A stretch of 33,434 nucleotides of DNA from Bacteroidales bacterium UBA2295 (GCA_002345825.1 DDWD01000186.1:1-33434), one strand, 5' to 3'; numbered from the stretch's first letter, positions 1 to 10,010 are shown. Notes: a model not told the origin generated them from the letters alone. Translations and numbers: made by a program.

Positions 1-61
1 CAAAAAAACTTAAACAGTTTCTAAAATCACGGAGTAATTATATCATCAAAATAATTGAATT

Positions 62-787
62 ATGAAAAGAACAATTGTACCCTTTGTTACTGTTTTTACA
101 ATGTTTGTTCTGGCAGGTTGTGGGCAATTTAATTTTCCTACTGAAATTTTGTTCCCCGACCAGCAAGGTGGTTTAACTACTGCAGAGGTTGCTAATGGGT
201 TGAAAGAGGCCCTTAGAATTGGAGCCCAAAACTCAACCTCAAAAGCCTCAAACACCAATGGGTTTTATGGAAACAGTCTTATCCGTATACCTTTCCCTGA
301 GGAGGCAATTAAAGTGAAAAATACCCTTGAAAAAGCTGGTTTGAGTAAGCCAGTTGACGATTTTGTAATTTCGATTAACCGTGCTGCTGAGGATGCCAGC
401 AAAAGGGCTTTTCCAATATTTAGGAACGCCATCACCACAATGACCATAACCGATGCTATGGGGATTTTGCAGGGGGGCGACAATGCTGCAACGAGTTATC
501 TCAGAGGGAAGACCTATTCGCAGCTAAAGAACGAATTTAGTCCCATTGTAAAGCAATCTATCGATAGGGTAAAGGTAACTAGCTACTGGAATCCAATAGC
601 CACAAACTACAATCGGTTAACACTGCTAACCGGAGGCGAGCAGGTAAACCCTAATTTGGAGAATTATATAACCGAGAAAGCAATTGATGGCCTTTTCAAA
701 CTTGTTGCCGAAGAGGAAGCTAAAATCCGCAAAGATCCCGCTGCACGAGTTACAGAGATACTTAAGAAGGTATTTGGACAGCAGTAG
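62..787 (+). CDS. DUF4197 family lipoprotein
   Basis: The 241-residue product begins with a lipoprotein signal: a basic start, a hydrophobic stretch and the lipobox LAGC with the lipidated cysteine at residue 20. The rest is a soluble, mostly helical domain with the features I recognise as DUF4197, including the segments FRNAITTMTITDAMGILQGG and ATSYLRGKTYSQL and a C-terminal EEEAKIRKDP helix. The family has no settled biochemical role and is usually exported in Bacteroidota and Proteobacteria. The ATG at 62 is the only start that gives a full signal peptide. The gene stands alone, with a repeat-rich gap before ftcD. Family assignment is from memory of the motif pattern; export is directly visible. 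Confidence 0.8.
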   Translation: MKRTIVPFVTVFTMFVLAGCGQFNFPTEILFPDQQGGLTTAEVANGLKEALRIGAQNSTSKASNTNGFYGNSLIRIPFPEEAIKVKNTLEKAGLSKPVDDFVISINRAAEDASKRAFPIFRNAITTMTITDAMGILQGGDNAATSYLRGKTYSQLKNEFSPIVKQSIDRVKVTSYWNPIATNYNRLTLLTGGEQVNPNLENYITEKAIDGLFKLVAEEEAKIRKDPAARVTEILKKVFGQQ

Positions 788-796
788 GAGGGAGGG

Positions 797-895
797 CAAA
801 GTTTAAAGTTCAAGGTTTAAAGTTCAAGGTTCAAGGTTTAATGTTCAAAGTTCAATGTTCAACCCAAACTTTAAACCTTAAACCTTAAACCCTCT
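797..895. repeat. Imperfect tandem repeat of AAAGTTCAAGGTTT-like units
   Basis: The tract is built from degenerate copies of AAGTTCAAGGTTTAA and AAGTTCAATGTTC, then switches to the complementary reading (AACTTTAAACCTTAAACC) at about 870-895, so its two halves can fold back on each other. It contains no ORF. Similar low-complexity tracts are common between genes in Bacteroidota. Confidence 0.7.
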
Positions 896-897
896 AA

Positions 898-959
898 CTA
901 CTCAATCATTCAATCAATCAATCAATCAGAAGTTCAATCAACCCTGCCTCGCCGGCAGG
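898..959. repeat. CAAT tetranucleotide run followed by a GC-rich palindrome
   Basis: A run of CAAT units at about 901-930 is followed by a small GC-rich palindrome at 943-959, with arms CCTGCC and GGCAGG. The palindrome contrasts sharply with its AT-rich surroundings and resembles short dispersed palindromes seen in other genomes of this phylum. It may act as a weak transcription end point, but it has no T tract. Confidence 0.5.
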
Positions 960-1009
960 CAGACAATCAACTAAAGAATACTTAACATAAATAACCCGTT
1001 TTAATCATC

Positions 1010-2707
1010 ATGAAAACCAAACAGCTAATTGAATGTGTCCCAAATTTTAGCGAGGGGCGAGACCTAAGCATTATCAAGCAAATTACCAACGAGATAGAAT
1101 CCGTTGAGGGGGTTCAACTTATTGATGTTGATCCCGGCGCAGCAACTAACCGTACCGTGGTAACCATGGTGGGTACACCAAACGAGGTATGCGAGGCAGC
1201 CTTCAGGGCAGTAAAAAAAGCCGCCGAGCTTATCGATATGAGCAAGCATAAGGGGGCTCATCCACGCTTTGGCGCAACTGATGTATGTCCTTTGGTACCC
1301 GTATCCAATATCACTATGGACGAAACTGTAGAGTATGCCCACAAGCTGGCCAAGCGCATTGGCGATGAGCTGGGTATTGGCGTATTTTGCTACGAGTTCG
1401 CAGCCCGCGAGGAGAAGCGTCGTAACCTGGCCAACTGCAGGGCAGGAGAGTACGAAGCTTTACCTAAAAGGCTTAAGGATCCACAGTGGAAACCCGACTT
1501 TGGCCCTGCCGAGTTCAACCCCAAAAGTGGTGTAACAGCCGTAGGTGCTCGAAATTTCTTGGTAGCATACAATATCAACCTAAATACAACCTCTACCCGT
1601 CGTGCCAATGCAATTGCTTTCGATATTCGCGAAAAGGGTCGCCCGCAACGAGTAGGTAATCCAATAACAGGGAAAAAAGCGCTCGATGAGCAGGGCAACG
1701 AGATATGGATACCCGGAGCATTAAAAGCCTGCAAGGCAATTGGCTGGTTTATCGATGAGTACGGTATTGCGCAAATCTCCATAAACCTTACCGATATCTC
1801 CATAACCCCAATGCACATTGCTTTTGAGGAGGCTAGTAAAAAGGCGCAGGAGCGAGGCCTTAGGGTAACCGGTTCGGAGCTGGTAGGTGTTGTTCCACTA
1901 AAGGCAATGCTCGATGCTGGAAAATATTTTCTACACAAGCAGAACCGCTCAACCGGTATTTCCGATGCGGAAATTATAAAAATTGCCGTAAAATCGATGG
2001 GACTTGATGAACTATATCCATTTGAGCCCAAAAAGAAAATTATTGAATATATCCTTGAGGATGACAGCCAGAAAAAGCTGGTTGATATGACCGTAAAGGG
2101 ATTTACCGAGGAAACCGCTTCCGAATCACCTGCACCCGGAGGAGGATCCGTTTCGGCAGCTATGGGCGCCATGGGTGTTGCGCTGGGTACTATGGTGGCC
2201 AACCTATCGGCTCACAAAGCCGGTTGGGACGATCGCTGGGAAGAGTTCTCGCATTGGGCCGACAAGGGCAAGGATTACATGGATCAGCTTGTAAAGCTGG
2301 TTGATGAGGACACCAACGCCTTTAATAAGATAATGGATGCTTTTGGCCTACCTAAAGGAACCGATGCCGAAAAAGCTGCCCGCAAGCAGGCCATACAAGA
2401 TGCAACCCTTTACGCCATTGAGATACCTTATAAAGTGATGGAGATATCATACCAATCGATGGAGGTGATGAAGGCCATGGCCGAGATAGGCAATCCGAAC
2501 TCAGTTTCGGACGCAGGAGTAGGAGCGTTGGCTGCCCGTTCGGCCGTAATGGGTGCGTACCTAAATGTTAAAATTAATGCCGAGGGCTTAGATGATAAAG
2601 AAAAAGTTAAAGAGTTTTTAGCCAAAGGTGAACAGATGGTGAAAAACGCACAGGATATGGAAAACACCATACTTGATATTGTTAATAAAAAGATTTCAAA
2701 AGCTTAA
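1010..2707 (+). CDS. ftcD: Bifunctional glutamate formiminotransferase / formimidoyltetrahydrofolate cyclodeaminase
   Basis: This cytosolic enzyme of histidine degradation moves the formimino group from formiminoglutamate to tetrahydrofolate and then deaminates the product to 5,10-methenyl-THF. The 565-residue length matches the fused form. Residues 1 to about 330 are the transferase, with VPNFSEGRD near the start and KGAHPRFGATDVCPL carrying the expected catalytic His at residue 84. Residues from about 350 to 560 are the helical cyclodeaminase, beginning around ESPAPGGGSVSAAMGAMG. The ATG at 1010 follows an untranslated AT-rich stretch and gives a canonical N-terminus. No hutU, hutH or hutI gene is adjacent, so any pathway partners lie elsewhere. 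No terminator hairpin is visible after the stop. Confidence 0.95.
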   Translation: MKTKQLIECVPNFSEGRDLSIIKQITNEIESVEGVQLIDVDPGAATNRTVVTMVGTPNEVCEAAFRAVKKAAELIDMSKHKGAHPRFGATDVCPLVPVSNITMDETVEYAHKLAKRIGDELGIGVFCYEFAAREEKRRNLANCRAGEYEALPKRLKDPQWKPDFGPAEFNPKSGVTAVGARNFLVAYNINLNTTSTRRANAIAFDIREKGRPQRVGNPITGKKALDEQGNEIWIPGALKACKAIGWFIDEYGIAQISINLTDISITPMHIAFEEASKKAQERGLRVTGSELVGVVPLKAMLDAGKYFLHKQNRSTGISDAEIIKIAVKSMGLDELYPFEPKKKIIEYILEDDSQKKLVDMTVKGFTEETASESPAPGGGSVSAAMGAMGVALGTMVANLSAHKAGWDDRWEEFSHWADKGKDYMDQLVKLVDEDTNAFNKIMDAFGLPKGTDAEKAARKQAIQDATLYAIEIPYKVMEISYQSMEVMKAMAEIGNPNSVSDAGVGALAARSAVMGAYLNVKINAEGLDDKEKVKEFLAKGEQMVKNAQDMENTILDIVNKKISKA

Positions 2708-2828
2708 TTTTCTTTTTTATTTTCATAAAAGTCACGTGCTAAGTATTGTAGTCTGTTCTAAAATTTTGATAATTTAACAATTGAGTGTTAAAACGTTTGC
2801 AGTTGTTAAAATTATTTCACTCGAAAGA

Positions 2829-2859
2829 TTTGTCTTTACAATTATTTATGATATTTTAG
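2829..2859 (+). promoter_or_regulatory. Predicted Bacteroidota-type promoter of the SusCD operon
   Basis: TTTG at 2829-2832 is followed by exactly 19 bases and then TATTTTAG at 2852-2859. This is one mismatch from the phylum consensus TTTG-N19-TAnnTTTG and would place the transcript start about 40 bases before the SusC start codon. Confidence 0.5.
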
Positions 2860-2905
2860 CCGTGTTAAAATTATTAGCTCTATTTGTAAACCTAAATTTT
2901 GTTCT

Positions 2906-5887
2906 ATGAAAAGACTATGTGTATTCCTTGTAGCTGTTGTGTTTGTGGGGGTGAATTTCCTACAGGCGCAAACAGTGCAAGTTACCGGTACTGTTACAAG
3001 TGCCGAGGATGGGATGCCCGTTCCAGGAGCATCCGTATTAGTTAAGGGAACATCAATCGGTACAGCTACCGATGTTGATGGTAAGTATTCCCTTGATGTA
3101 CCTACTTCTGCAACTACCCTTGAGTTTAGCTTCATTGGCTTGCTTACTCAGGAAGTTGTAATTGGAGGTAGAACTGTCATTGATGTTGTATTACAATCAG
3201 ATGCAACCCAATTGGAAGAGGTTATTGTTGTTGCTTATGGTACTGTAAAGCGTGAAGGTAGAACAGGTTCTATCTCCACAGTTAACAATGAGAGCATTGC
3301 CGAACTTCCTGCCTCTTCAGTAGATAAGTTGTTAACTGGTAAAATGGCTGGTGTGCAAATTACAGCTGCTTCTGGTCAGCCAGGTGCCGATTCTCAAATC
3401 CGTATCCGTGGTATCTCTTCTATTAACGCTGGAAGTGAGCCTCTATGGGTTGTAGATGGTATCCCTGTTATGCGTGGTGACCAGTCGTACTTTACCAACA
3501 CAGGTAATGCGCTTGCATCACTTAACCCCAACGATATTGAGTCGATTACCGTACTTAAGGATGCTGCTGCAGCATCAGTATACGGTTCACGTGCTGCCAA
3601 TGGGGTTATTCTTGTTACTACCAAGAGCGGTAGCAAAGGCAAAGCTAAATTTAGTGCTCGTACCAAGTTTGGTGTTTCTCAACTTGCTAACGATAACAAT
3701 TTTGGTATCATGAGCGGTGAGGAATTGCTAGGTTTCCAAAGAGACGCTATTGTGAATGCTGGCAGAAACCCTGACGATCCATTTGGTGGATACTATCGTC
3801 CAATGTCTCTATTAGCTAAAGAGCAAACCAACTGGATGGATCACTTCACCCGATTGGGCCAAATGCAAGAGTATGAAATCAATGCTGCTGGTGGTACCGA
3901 TAGAAGCAGTTTCTACACTTCACTATCTTACCATAACAATGAAGGTGTTTTTTATGGAATTGACTTCCAGAAATTTACTGCACGTGTAAACACTAACTAC
4001 AAACTTACCGATAAGTTAGAGGTTGGTGCTCGTATGAACCTTGGTTATACCGAGTCTAACGACGTTCCAATGCAGAGTTTATATTACTCAAACCCTGCTT
4101 TTGCTGGTATGACTATTCTACCTTGGACTGCAGCTTACAACGAGGATGGAACTCACACTCTAAATATTCCTGAAAACTCGAATACCAACCCTAGGTTTAC
4201 TGCAGAGTATGATGATCAGTTTGAAAAGCAGTATCGCTTTCAAGGGGCTTACTTCCTTACCTGGAAACCTATTGATGGTCTTGAGATAAAGACCAACAAC
4301 TCTGCCGAAGGAACATTTGGTGAAGGTCGTAGATACTGGGCACCTGATTATGGTGGAACAACCGGTACCCTTCAGTCTTCAACCCTAAGGTATATGCAGT
4401 TAACCACTTCGAATACCATTACTTATAGTAAAATATTTGATGAGGTTCACTCTGTAAGAGCTCTTGTTGGACAGGAAGCAATGCGCAGAACCTACAACTC
4501 ATACTACATCTATTCTCCTGATGTTGATATTCTAATACCTTACCCAAATACTTCTACTGCAGAAGGTGACGAGGGATCATACAGCTACAATGCTCGTACC
4601 CTAATGTCGTTCTTTGGTATTTTAGATTATAACTACGACACCAGGTATTACTTACAAGCCTCAATGCGTTACGATGGTAGCTCCTTGTTTGGTGCTGACA
4701 ATCGCTGGGGTCTATTCTGGTCAGTTGGTGGATCATGGAACATCCACAATGAGGCCTTTATGGAAGATGTAACCTTCCTTAACACCTTTAAACTTCGTGC
4801 TAGTTATGGTATTAATGGTAACGATAATATTTCTGCTTACCAGGCTTATGGCGTTTATGCTTCTACTGCCTATAACGGGATTGTAGGTATGCGCCCAAGT
4901 TCACCAACCAACAATAACCTGTCATGGGAGATGAATGCAACCTATAACGTAGGTCTTGACTTTGGATTCCTAGATGGTAAGGTTAATACTAGTATTGATG
5001 CATACAACCGTGTTACTGATGATATGCTTCTTAGCAAGCAAGTACCACAAACTTCTGGTTTCTCATCTAACTTTATGAATATTGGTTCGCTACTTAACCA
5101 AGGTGTTGAATTCCAAATTGATGGTGAAATTATTAGAACCAACGACCTAGTTTGGACTGCAGGTCTAAACGTAGCCTACAACCGTACCGAGCTACTTGAC
5201 CTAGGTGATACCGAAGAGATGACATTCTCTGGCGATGGTCGCCTTAAGCACACAGTTGGTAAAAGTATGTATACATTCTATCTAAAGGATTACTATGGTG
5301 TTAACCCTTCAACTGGTCAAGCACTATGGAGAACTGAAGATGGACAACTTTCCAGCGACTACAACAAGGGAGCATGGATTTATGCAGGTAGCCCTGAACC
5401 AAAGTTTATTGGTGGTTTTAATACCGCTTTAAGCTGGAAGGGTATTAGCTTTAGCGCATTCCTTGAGTTTAAGCAAGGTAACGATGTTCTAATAGTTGAG
5501 AACCGTTATATCCAGGCCGATGGTAACCAAATGTCGATGAACCAAACTACTGCTGCTCTTAATTACTGGACCAAACCCGGCGATACTGGAGTGAATCCAA
5601 AACCAATTGCAGGTCAGTCAAGTAACTCGTATACCTTTGCAAGTACTCGTTGGTTAGAGGACGGTAGCTTTGTTCGTATCAAAGACGTTACCCTTTCTTA
5701 TACATTACCTAAAAGTTTAACCAACCAAATGAAGTTGGGTAGCCTTAAGGTTTACGTTAGCGCCATGAACCTTTATACCTTCCACGATGTTAATTACTGG
5801 GATCCAGAGCGTGGTGTAACTGGTATGGGAACCGGTATTTATCCTATGACTAAGTCATTCATTGGTGGTATCGAACTTTCATTTTAA
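2906..5887 (+). CDS. SusC/RagA family TonB-linked outer membrane transporter
   Basis: A 993-residue outer-membrane receptor that, with its SusD partner, imports oligomeric nutrients using TonB energy. In order: a signal peptide (about 1-22, ending LQAQ), a carboxypeptidase-regulatory-like beta domain (about 26-108, VTGTVTSAEDGMPVPGASVL), the segment LEEVIVVAYGT, a plug domain (about 115-225, with IRIRGISSINAGSEPLWVVD, typical of the family), and a beta-barrel that fills the remainder and ends in an aromatic SF terminus. It has no N-terminal anti-sigma-interacting extension. It is the first gene of a four-gene operon, with a 20-base gap to susD. The substrate cannot be told from sequence; no glycoside hydrolase or polysaccharide lyase is nearby. 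Confidence 0.95.
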   Translation: MKRLCVFLVAVVFVGVNFLQAQTVQVTGTVTSAEDGMPVPGASVLVKGTSIGTATDVDGKYSLDVPTSATTLEFSFIGLLTQEVVIGGRTVIDVVLQSDATQLEEVIVVAYGTVKREGRTGSISTVNNESIAELPASSVDKLLTGKMAGVQITAASGQPGADSQIRIRGISSINAGSEPLWVVDGIPVMRGDQSYFTNTGNALASLNPNDIESITVLKDAAAASVYGSRAANGVILVTTKSGSKGKAKFSARTKFGVSQLANDNNFGIMSGEELLGFQRDAIVNAGRNPDDPFGGYYRPMSLLAKEQTNWMDHFTRLGQMQEYEINAAGGTDRSSFYTSLSYHNNEGVFYGIDFQKFTARVNTNYKLTDKLEVGARMNLGYTESNDVPMQSLYYSNPAFAGMTILPWTAAYNEDGTHTLNIPENSNTNPRFTAEYDDQFEKQYRFQGAYFLTWKPIDGLEIKTNNSAEGTFGEGRRYWAPDYGGTTGTLQSSTLRYMQLTTSNTITYSKIFDEVHSVRALVGQEAMRRTYNSYYIYSPDVDILIPYPNTSTAEGDEGSYSYNARTLMSFFGILDYNYDTRYYLQASMRYDGSSLFGADNRWGLFWSVGGSWNIHNEAFMEDVTFLNTFKLRASYGINGNDNISAYQAYGVYASTAYNGIVGMRPSSPTNNNLSWEMNATYNVGLDFGFLDGKVNTSIDAYNRVTDDMLLSKQVPQTSGFSSNFMNIGSLLNQGVEFQIDGEIIRTNDLVWTAGLNVAYNRTELLDLGDTEEMTFSGDGRLKHTVGKSMYTFYLKDYYGVNPSTGQALWRTEDGQLSSDYNKGAWIYAGSPEPKFIGGFNTALSWKGISFSAFLEFKQGNDVLIVENRYIQADGNQMSMNQTTAALNYWTKPGDTGVNPKPIAGQSSNSYTFASTRWLEDGSFVRIKDVTLSYTLPKSLTNQMKLGSLKVYVSAMNLYTFHDVNYWDPERGVTGMGTGIYPMTKSFIGGIELSF

Positions 5888-5907
5888 CGCATAAAAACAT
5901 TACAGAT

Positions 5908-7353
5908 ATGAAAAAAATATTTGCAATACTAACACTTGTACTAACCATAGGGTTTGTTGGGTGCGAGGACTTCCTGGAGGAGGCACCCCTACTAACTCAA
6001 AGTAGCGACCTTACGATGTCTACCTATGGTGGTCTTAACAACGCCGTTGCTGGAGCTTATTCTCCACTAGTTTCAACTACTTGGTATGGTTCTTTCTTTG
6101 TTCTCGATGCAGAAATGCGCGCAGGCAACGCAATTATACCTTCTAACAACGATTTTACTTCAGGTCGTATGAGAACCCCTCATGACCTTGCTTATGCTCC
6201 AACTATTACTTCTGGACTTTGGGGTTTTGCTTACTATGTAATATCAATGGTGAACAACGTAATTGATAATCTTGAAGGTAAGGATGTAGGTGATGTAACA
6301 GCACAGGATTTAGATAACCTTAAAGCTGAGGCTCTTTTCCTTAGGGCTCTTTCACACTTCGACCTACTTCGTACCTATGCATTGCCATACTCAAAAGATC
6401 CTAATGGTCCTGGTGTGCCAATTATTCTTCATACCGATAAAACTGCTAGCGAGCAACCAGCAAGAAACTCCGTTTCAGATGTGTACGAGCAAATTATCGC
6501 AGACCTTTTAGAGGCTGAGAGTATAATTGATCCAACCTATGCAAGAGCTGGTGTAACCGATTCAAAAGCTGTTGCTACACTACCCGCTATCCAGGCTTTA
6601 CTTAGCCGTGTTTACCTATACAGCCAGAACTGGCAAGGTGCTGCCGACTATGCAACTAAGGTAATCAACAATTCTGCCTTTAGCATGTGGGCTGCTGCTG
6701 ACTTGGAAGATGTTTGGGGAAAAGAAGTTGCCGGAACAGGTGGCGAAGTTAATTTCGAAGTGTATGGTAAGCGAGCTAATGCATATGATGCATGGTGGGA
6801 AGGCCCATCGCATATGACCAACCCTAAAGGTTATGCCGACTGTGCTGCACATCCTGATCTAGTTGGTATGTATGATGCTGGCGATGTAAGGGGTGATCTA
6901 TTTAGAACCGATGCCGACGGCGTTTCAGGTTCTATGTGGACTACCAAGTACATTGGTAAAGGCGATGGTGATGCTGTAAGTACACCCGATGCGAATAATG
7001 TTATTGTTCTCCGTCTATCGGAAATGTACCTTAACAGGGCTGAGGCTCTTATTAATGGTGCTTCTGTTTCTGGAGCAACTGCTCTAGGCGATCTTAATAT
7101 AATTAGAGCAAATCGTGGTGCAGCTGCCCTAGGATCGGCTGGTGCTGGTGCAGTATTCGAGGAGCGTCGTATGGAATTAGCTTTCGAAGGACATATTTGG
7201 TTCGACTACGCCCGTACAAATCGTAATATGAGCCGTACTAAGAGTGATGGTTCATTGATAAGCCTTGCTTCTGATGATGGTAGATGGGCACTTCCAATTC
7301 CTAAGCGTGAACTGGATGTGAACGCCAACCTAATACAAAACGAAGGTTATTAA
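5908..7353 (+). CDS. SusD/RagB family nutrient-binding outer membrane lipoprotein
   Basis: A 481-residue surface lipoprotein expected to form the lid on the SusC channel and capture substrate. The signal peptide ends in a lipobox with Cys at about residue 19 (VGCEDF). The N-terminal SusD region has the usual STYGGLNNAVAGAY-type helix, followed by the family's helical TPR-like core (ALFLRALSHFDLLRTYALPY, ALLSRVYLYSQNWQGAADYA) and the typical C-terminal block LRLSEMYLNRAEALI and EERRMELAFEGHIWFDYART. Length is slightly short but within the family range. It lies 20 bases after SusC and 21 bases before the next lipoprotein gene, consistent with one transcript. Confidence 0.95.
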   Translation: MKKIFAILTLVLTIGFVGCEDFLEEAPLLTQSSDLTMSTYGGLNNAVAGAYSPLVSTTWYGSFFVLDAEMRAGNAIIPSNNDFTSGRMRTPHDLAYAPTITSGLWGFAYYVISMVNNVIDNLEGKDVGDVTAQDLDNLKAEALFLRALSHFDLLRTYALPYSKDPNGPGVPIILHTDKTASEQPARNSVSDVYEQIIADLLEAESIIDPTYARAGVTDSKAVATLPAIQALLSRVYLYSQNWQGAADYATKVINNSAFSMWAAADLEDVWGKEVAGTGGEVNFEVYGKRANAYDAWWEGPSHMTNPKGYADCAAHPDLVGMYDAGDVRGDLFRTDADGVSGSMWTTKYIGKGDGDAVSTPDANNVIVLRLSEMYLNRAEALINGASVSGATALGDLNIIRANRGAAALGSAGAGAVFEERRMELAFEGHIWFDYARTNRNMSRTKSDGSLISLASDDGRWALPIPKRELDVNANLIQNEGY

Positions 7354-7374
7354 TAATTAATAAGATATTAAGCT

Positions 7375-8235
7375 ATGAGAAAGATATTAAGTTTATTGAC
7401 AATATCGCTTCTGGTTTTTTTCACTGCGTGTGATATGAATACTACACCAGAATTCGATGATAGCGATGCATTTGTTGGTTTCGACAACGCTGCATTATCA
7501 GTAGCAGAAGATGGGGAAACTCTTCTAATACCTGTTACTTTGGCATCGGTTAAAGGTTTAACTGAAACCGTAGGTTATACAATAATTGATGGAACTGCCA
7601 AGGAAGGAGTAAATTTTACACTGGCTAGTGATGCCACTACATTATCATTTAATGCTGAAAATCGTACTCAGTATATTGAAGTAAATGTTATCGATAACCC
7701 CGGTGTTTTTACTGGAGACCTTCGATTTCAAGTTCAGCTAAACGATGATGGCAAAGTAAAACCCAGTGCAGAAAGTACTTGTACTGTAACTATTGTAGAT
7801 AACGATCACCCATTGGCTGCATTACTAGGAACATGGAATGCGGAAGCAGAGAGTGCATATAATGGAGTTGAATCTTGGGAGATGGAATTAGAAAAAGATG
7901 CCGACGATGTGACTGTTGTTTGGTTTTACCCATTCGTGAAAGGCGGTTCAGGTCAGCAAATATATGGTGTAGTTAATGAGGATATGACCGAAATTGCTGT
8001 TCCTGTTAACCAAGTAATTGCTACCTCTTCTTCTTATGGATTAATTGAGTTACTTGGCTATAATCCCGATTATGATAGTCCTATTACTGGGAACATCACA
8101 ATTGAGATAGATTTAGCCGCTAACAAGATGACCATTAAGGATGGATTTGGTTCATATGTTTGGAGCAATGCTGACGGTACTGGAGGGTTAGGCTGGTATA
8201 ATCGTTTCTATCCTGGTGGTACACTTACAAAGTAA
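7375..8235 (+). CDS. Calx-beta domain lipoprotein of the SusCD operon
   Basis: A 286-residue lipoprotein (lipobox FTAC, Cys about residue 19). Residues about 30-140 match a Calx-beta fold: AFVGFDNAALSVAEDGETLL opens it, GTAKEGVNFTL lies mid-domain and CTVTIVDNDHP closes it. The C-terminal half (from GTWNAEAESAY) resembles the beta-rich domain often found on the third gene of Bacteroidota uptake operons, where SusE/SusF-like surface proteins occur. By position it probably helps bind or present the substrate at the cell surface. The domain call is confident; the SusE-like role is inferred from context only. Confidence 0.75.
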   Translation: MRKILSLLTISLLVFFTACDMNTTPEFDDSDAFVGFDNAALSVAEDGETLLIPVTLASVKGLTETVGYTIIDGTAKEGVNFTLASDATTLSFNAENRTQYIEVNVIDNPGVFTGDLRFQVQLNDDGKVKPSAESTCTVTIVDNDHPLAALLGTWNAEAESAYNGVESWEMELEKDADDVTVVWFYPFVKGGSGQQIYGVVNEDMTEIAVPVNQVIATSSSYGLIELLGYNPDYDSPITGNITIEIDLAANKMTIKDGFGSYVWSNADGTGGLGWYNRFYPGGTLTK

Positions 8236-8274
8236 GCTGCACATTAATTTTTATTAACAGAAAAATTTAACATT

Positions 8275-9945
8275 ATGAAAATAAATAAATTAAGGACATT
8301 CGTAGTTGGGTTAGCTGTTGCAGCCGTTGCAATAACCCAATATGGATGTGAGCAGGAGTGGCAAAAACAACACGATCCTGCTGTGCTTAAAGCTCCAGCT
8401 ACAGTGGAACTTGCAGTAACTTCTATCGAAGACTCTACTGCAGTGGTTACCTATACACAATCAGTAGTTGGCCAACTTTACGTTGTTGTGGTTCCTGGTG
8501 ACGATGAAACTGCTGCACCTGAAGCTAATTCGGTACTCCGACTTAACGCAGCTGGAGCCGTTTTCGCAAAGCAAATATTCATTAACGAGGATGCTGAGAA
8601 AAGTGGAAGCATTTCCGTAACTGGACTTGTGCAAAATACCAGCTATAAAGTTTTTGCTTTACCAGTTAACACCGATGGTGTTCTAGGTGAGGTAACTACC
8701 ACTGATGCATTTGCAACAAGCGATGACTATAATCCAGTGTTAGTATCCACATCACCAGCTAAGTCAGCAACTGCCGATAAAGCAGCCGACTTTGATGTTA
8801 CCGTTACTTTCGATGAACCTGTGGTTATCAACAATGAGGCAGGTATCTATTTTAGGTACCTTAACATTGTTACTATGGAGTACACTGATGTAGCTGCTGA
8901 GGTTGAAGTTGATGGGAAAAAATTAATGGTTGTTCAACCCGAAGATGTAGAGCCCATTTTTGGTCAGTATGTTTTCTTAACTATCGAAGACGATGCTATC
9001 AAGGATAGAGCTGGTAACTTCTACGAAGGTATTACAAGTGGCATTGAGGGTGGTTACCTAGTAGGCCTTTACTGGCGTATAGAGTATATGCCTGAAGCTG
9101 AAGATGCTGAGGCAACTTTACCTGTGGTTGGTGAGCCTGTTCAGGATCTTGGTTTTAAAGTAGAATTAACCTATGATCTGCCAATGGCATTTTACGTATC
9201 ATCTGGTGCTATTGTTTATGATAGCAACGATATCATTTTTGAGTATGCAACTAGCACTACTACAGTTAGTGTGAAAGTTCCTTCTGCCAATGTAAGTTTT
9301 GCTGGTAATGTGGTAACTATTACACCCCCACGTACCCCAGTTTATGGCGAAACCGTAACTGTTAAGATCGCCGAAGGCGCGTACCGTACTCGTTACAACA
9401 GCCCTAACGCTGAGGTTGAACTTAGCTGGTTAATTTCCTATGGGTATACTCGTGATTTAGTTCTAGGTGACTATGTAATCGGAAACTTAGTGTCTCAATT
9501 CGACGGACCAGTTGCTACCGAGTACGAGGTTACATTGAGCGCACATGCAACCGACCCAGGGCTTGTAGTAATAAGTGGATTATTAGGTTCGCAGGACGAT
9601 ATAGTTGCTGAATTCAATGGCGATTTTGCTTCGTTCGATATACCTGTTGTTGATGGATGGGGTCAATTCCTTACTTTCGCTGATGGTCATCCTTTGGCAG
9701 GTTACGAACTTGAAGTTTGGAACGGATACACAGGGTATGGTGGTGTTGCTAAAGGCTTTATTCTCGACGATGGTACTATTGAGATGTTCGGTTTAGGGTT
9801 TTGGTATTATTCTCTTACCGATCCAGATGATTCAGGTTGGTATGATCTATTCTCACAATCAATTTGGACTAAGGCAGCCAAATCAAGTGTTGAAACAAAC
9901 TATGTAATAAAAGATCGTAATATTAAAGGAAGAATAGTTAACTAA
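8275..9945 (+). CDS. Ig-like (Big_5 type) domain surface lipoprotein
   Basis: A 556-residue lipoprotein, with a signal peptide ending near QYGC (Cys about residue 25). The N-terminal part (about 40-150) looks like a fibronectin-like beta domain. The segment from YNPVLVSTSPAKSATADKAA matches the start of a bacterial Ig-like Big_5 domain, with VTFDEPVV and the closing IKDRAGNFYEG typical of it; a second related domain may follow (about 300-390). The C-terminal 160 residues are beta-rich and unassigned. It is the last gene of the operon, followed by a strong terminator, and is likely an accessory surface binder working with SusCD. Confidence 0.7.
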   Translation: MKINKLRTFVVGLAVAAVAITQYGCEQEWQKQHDPAVLKAPATVELAVTSIEDSTAVVTYTQSVVGQLYVVVVPGDDETAAPEANSVLRLNAAGAVFAKQIFINEDAEKSGSISVTGLVQNTSYKVFALPVNTDGVLGEVTTTDAFATSDDYNPVLVSTSPAKSATADKAADFDVTVTFDEPVVINNEAGIYFRYLNIVTMEYTDVAAEVEVDGKKLMVVQPEDVEPIFGQYVFLTIEDDAIKDRAGNFYEGITSGIEGGYLVGLYWRIEYMPEAEDAEATLPVVGEPVQDLGFKVELTYDLPMAFYVSSGAIVYDSNDIIFEYATSTTTVSVKVPSANVSFAGNVVTITPPRTPVYGETVTVKIAEGAYRTRYNSPNAEVELSWLISYGYTRDLVLGDYVIGNLVSQFDGPVATEYEVTLSAHATDPGLVVISGLLGSQDDIVAEFNGDFASFDIPVVDGWGQFLTFADGHPLAGYELEVWNGYTGYGGVAKGFILDDGTIEMFGLGFWYYSLTDPDDSGWYDLFSQSIWTKAAKSSVETNYVIKDRNIKGRIVN

Positions 9946-9968
9946 ACTAGTAATTCCTTAGTTAATTT

Positions 9969-10010
9969 GAGAGGCGATTCATATTTTGAATCGCCTCTCT
10001 TATTATTTTT
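9969..10010 (+). terminator. Rho-independent terminator of the SusCD operon
   Basis: The 13-base arms GAGAGGCGATTCA and TGAATCGCCTCTC (9969-9981 and 9987-9999) are perfectly complementary around a 5-base loop and are followed by a T-rich tract. It sits 24 bases after the last gene of the operon. Confidence 0.9.

Noticed and set aside
1390..2202. Long minus-strand frame opposite ftcD
   Set aside because: A shadow of a confident gene; its product is Ser/Pro-rich without recognisable domains.
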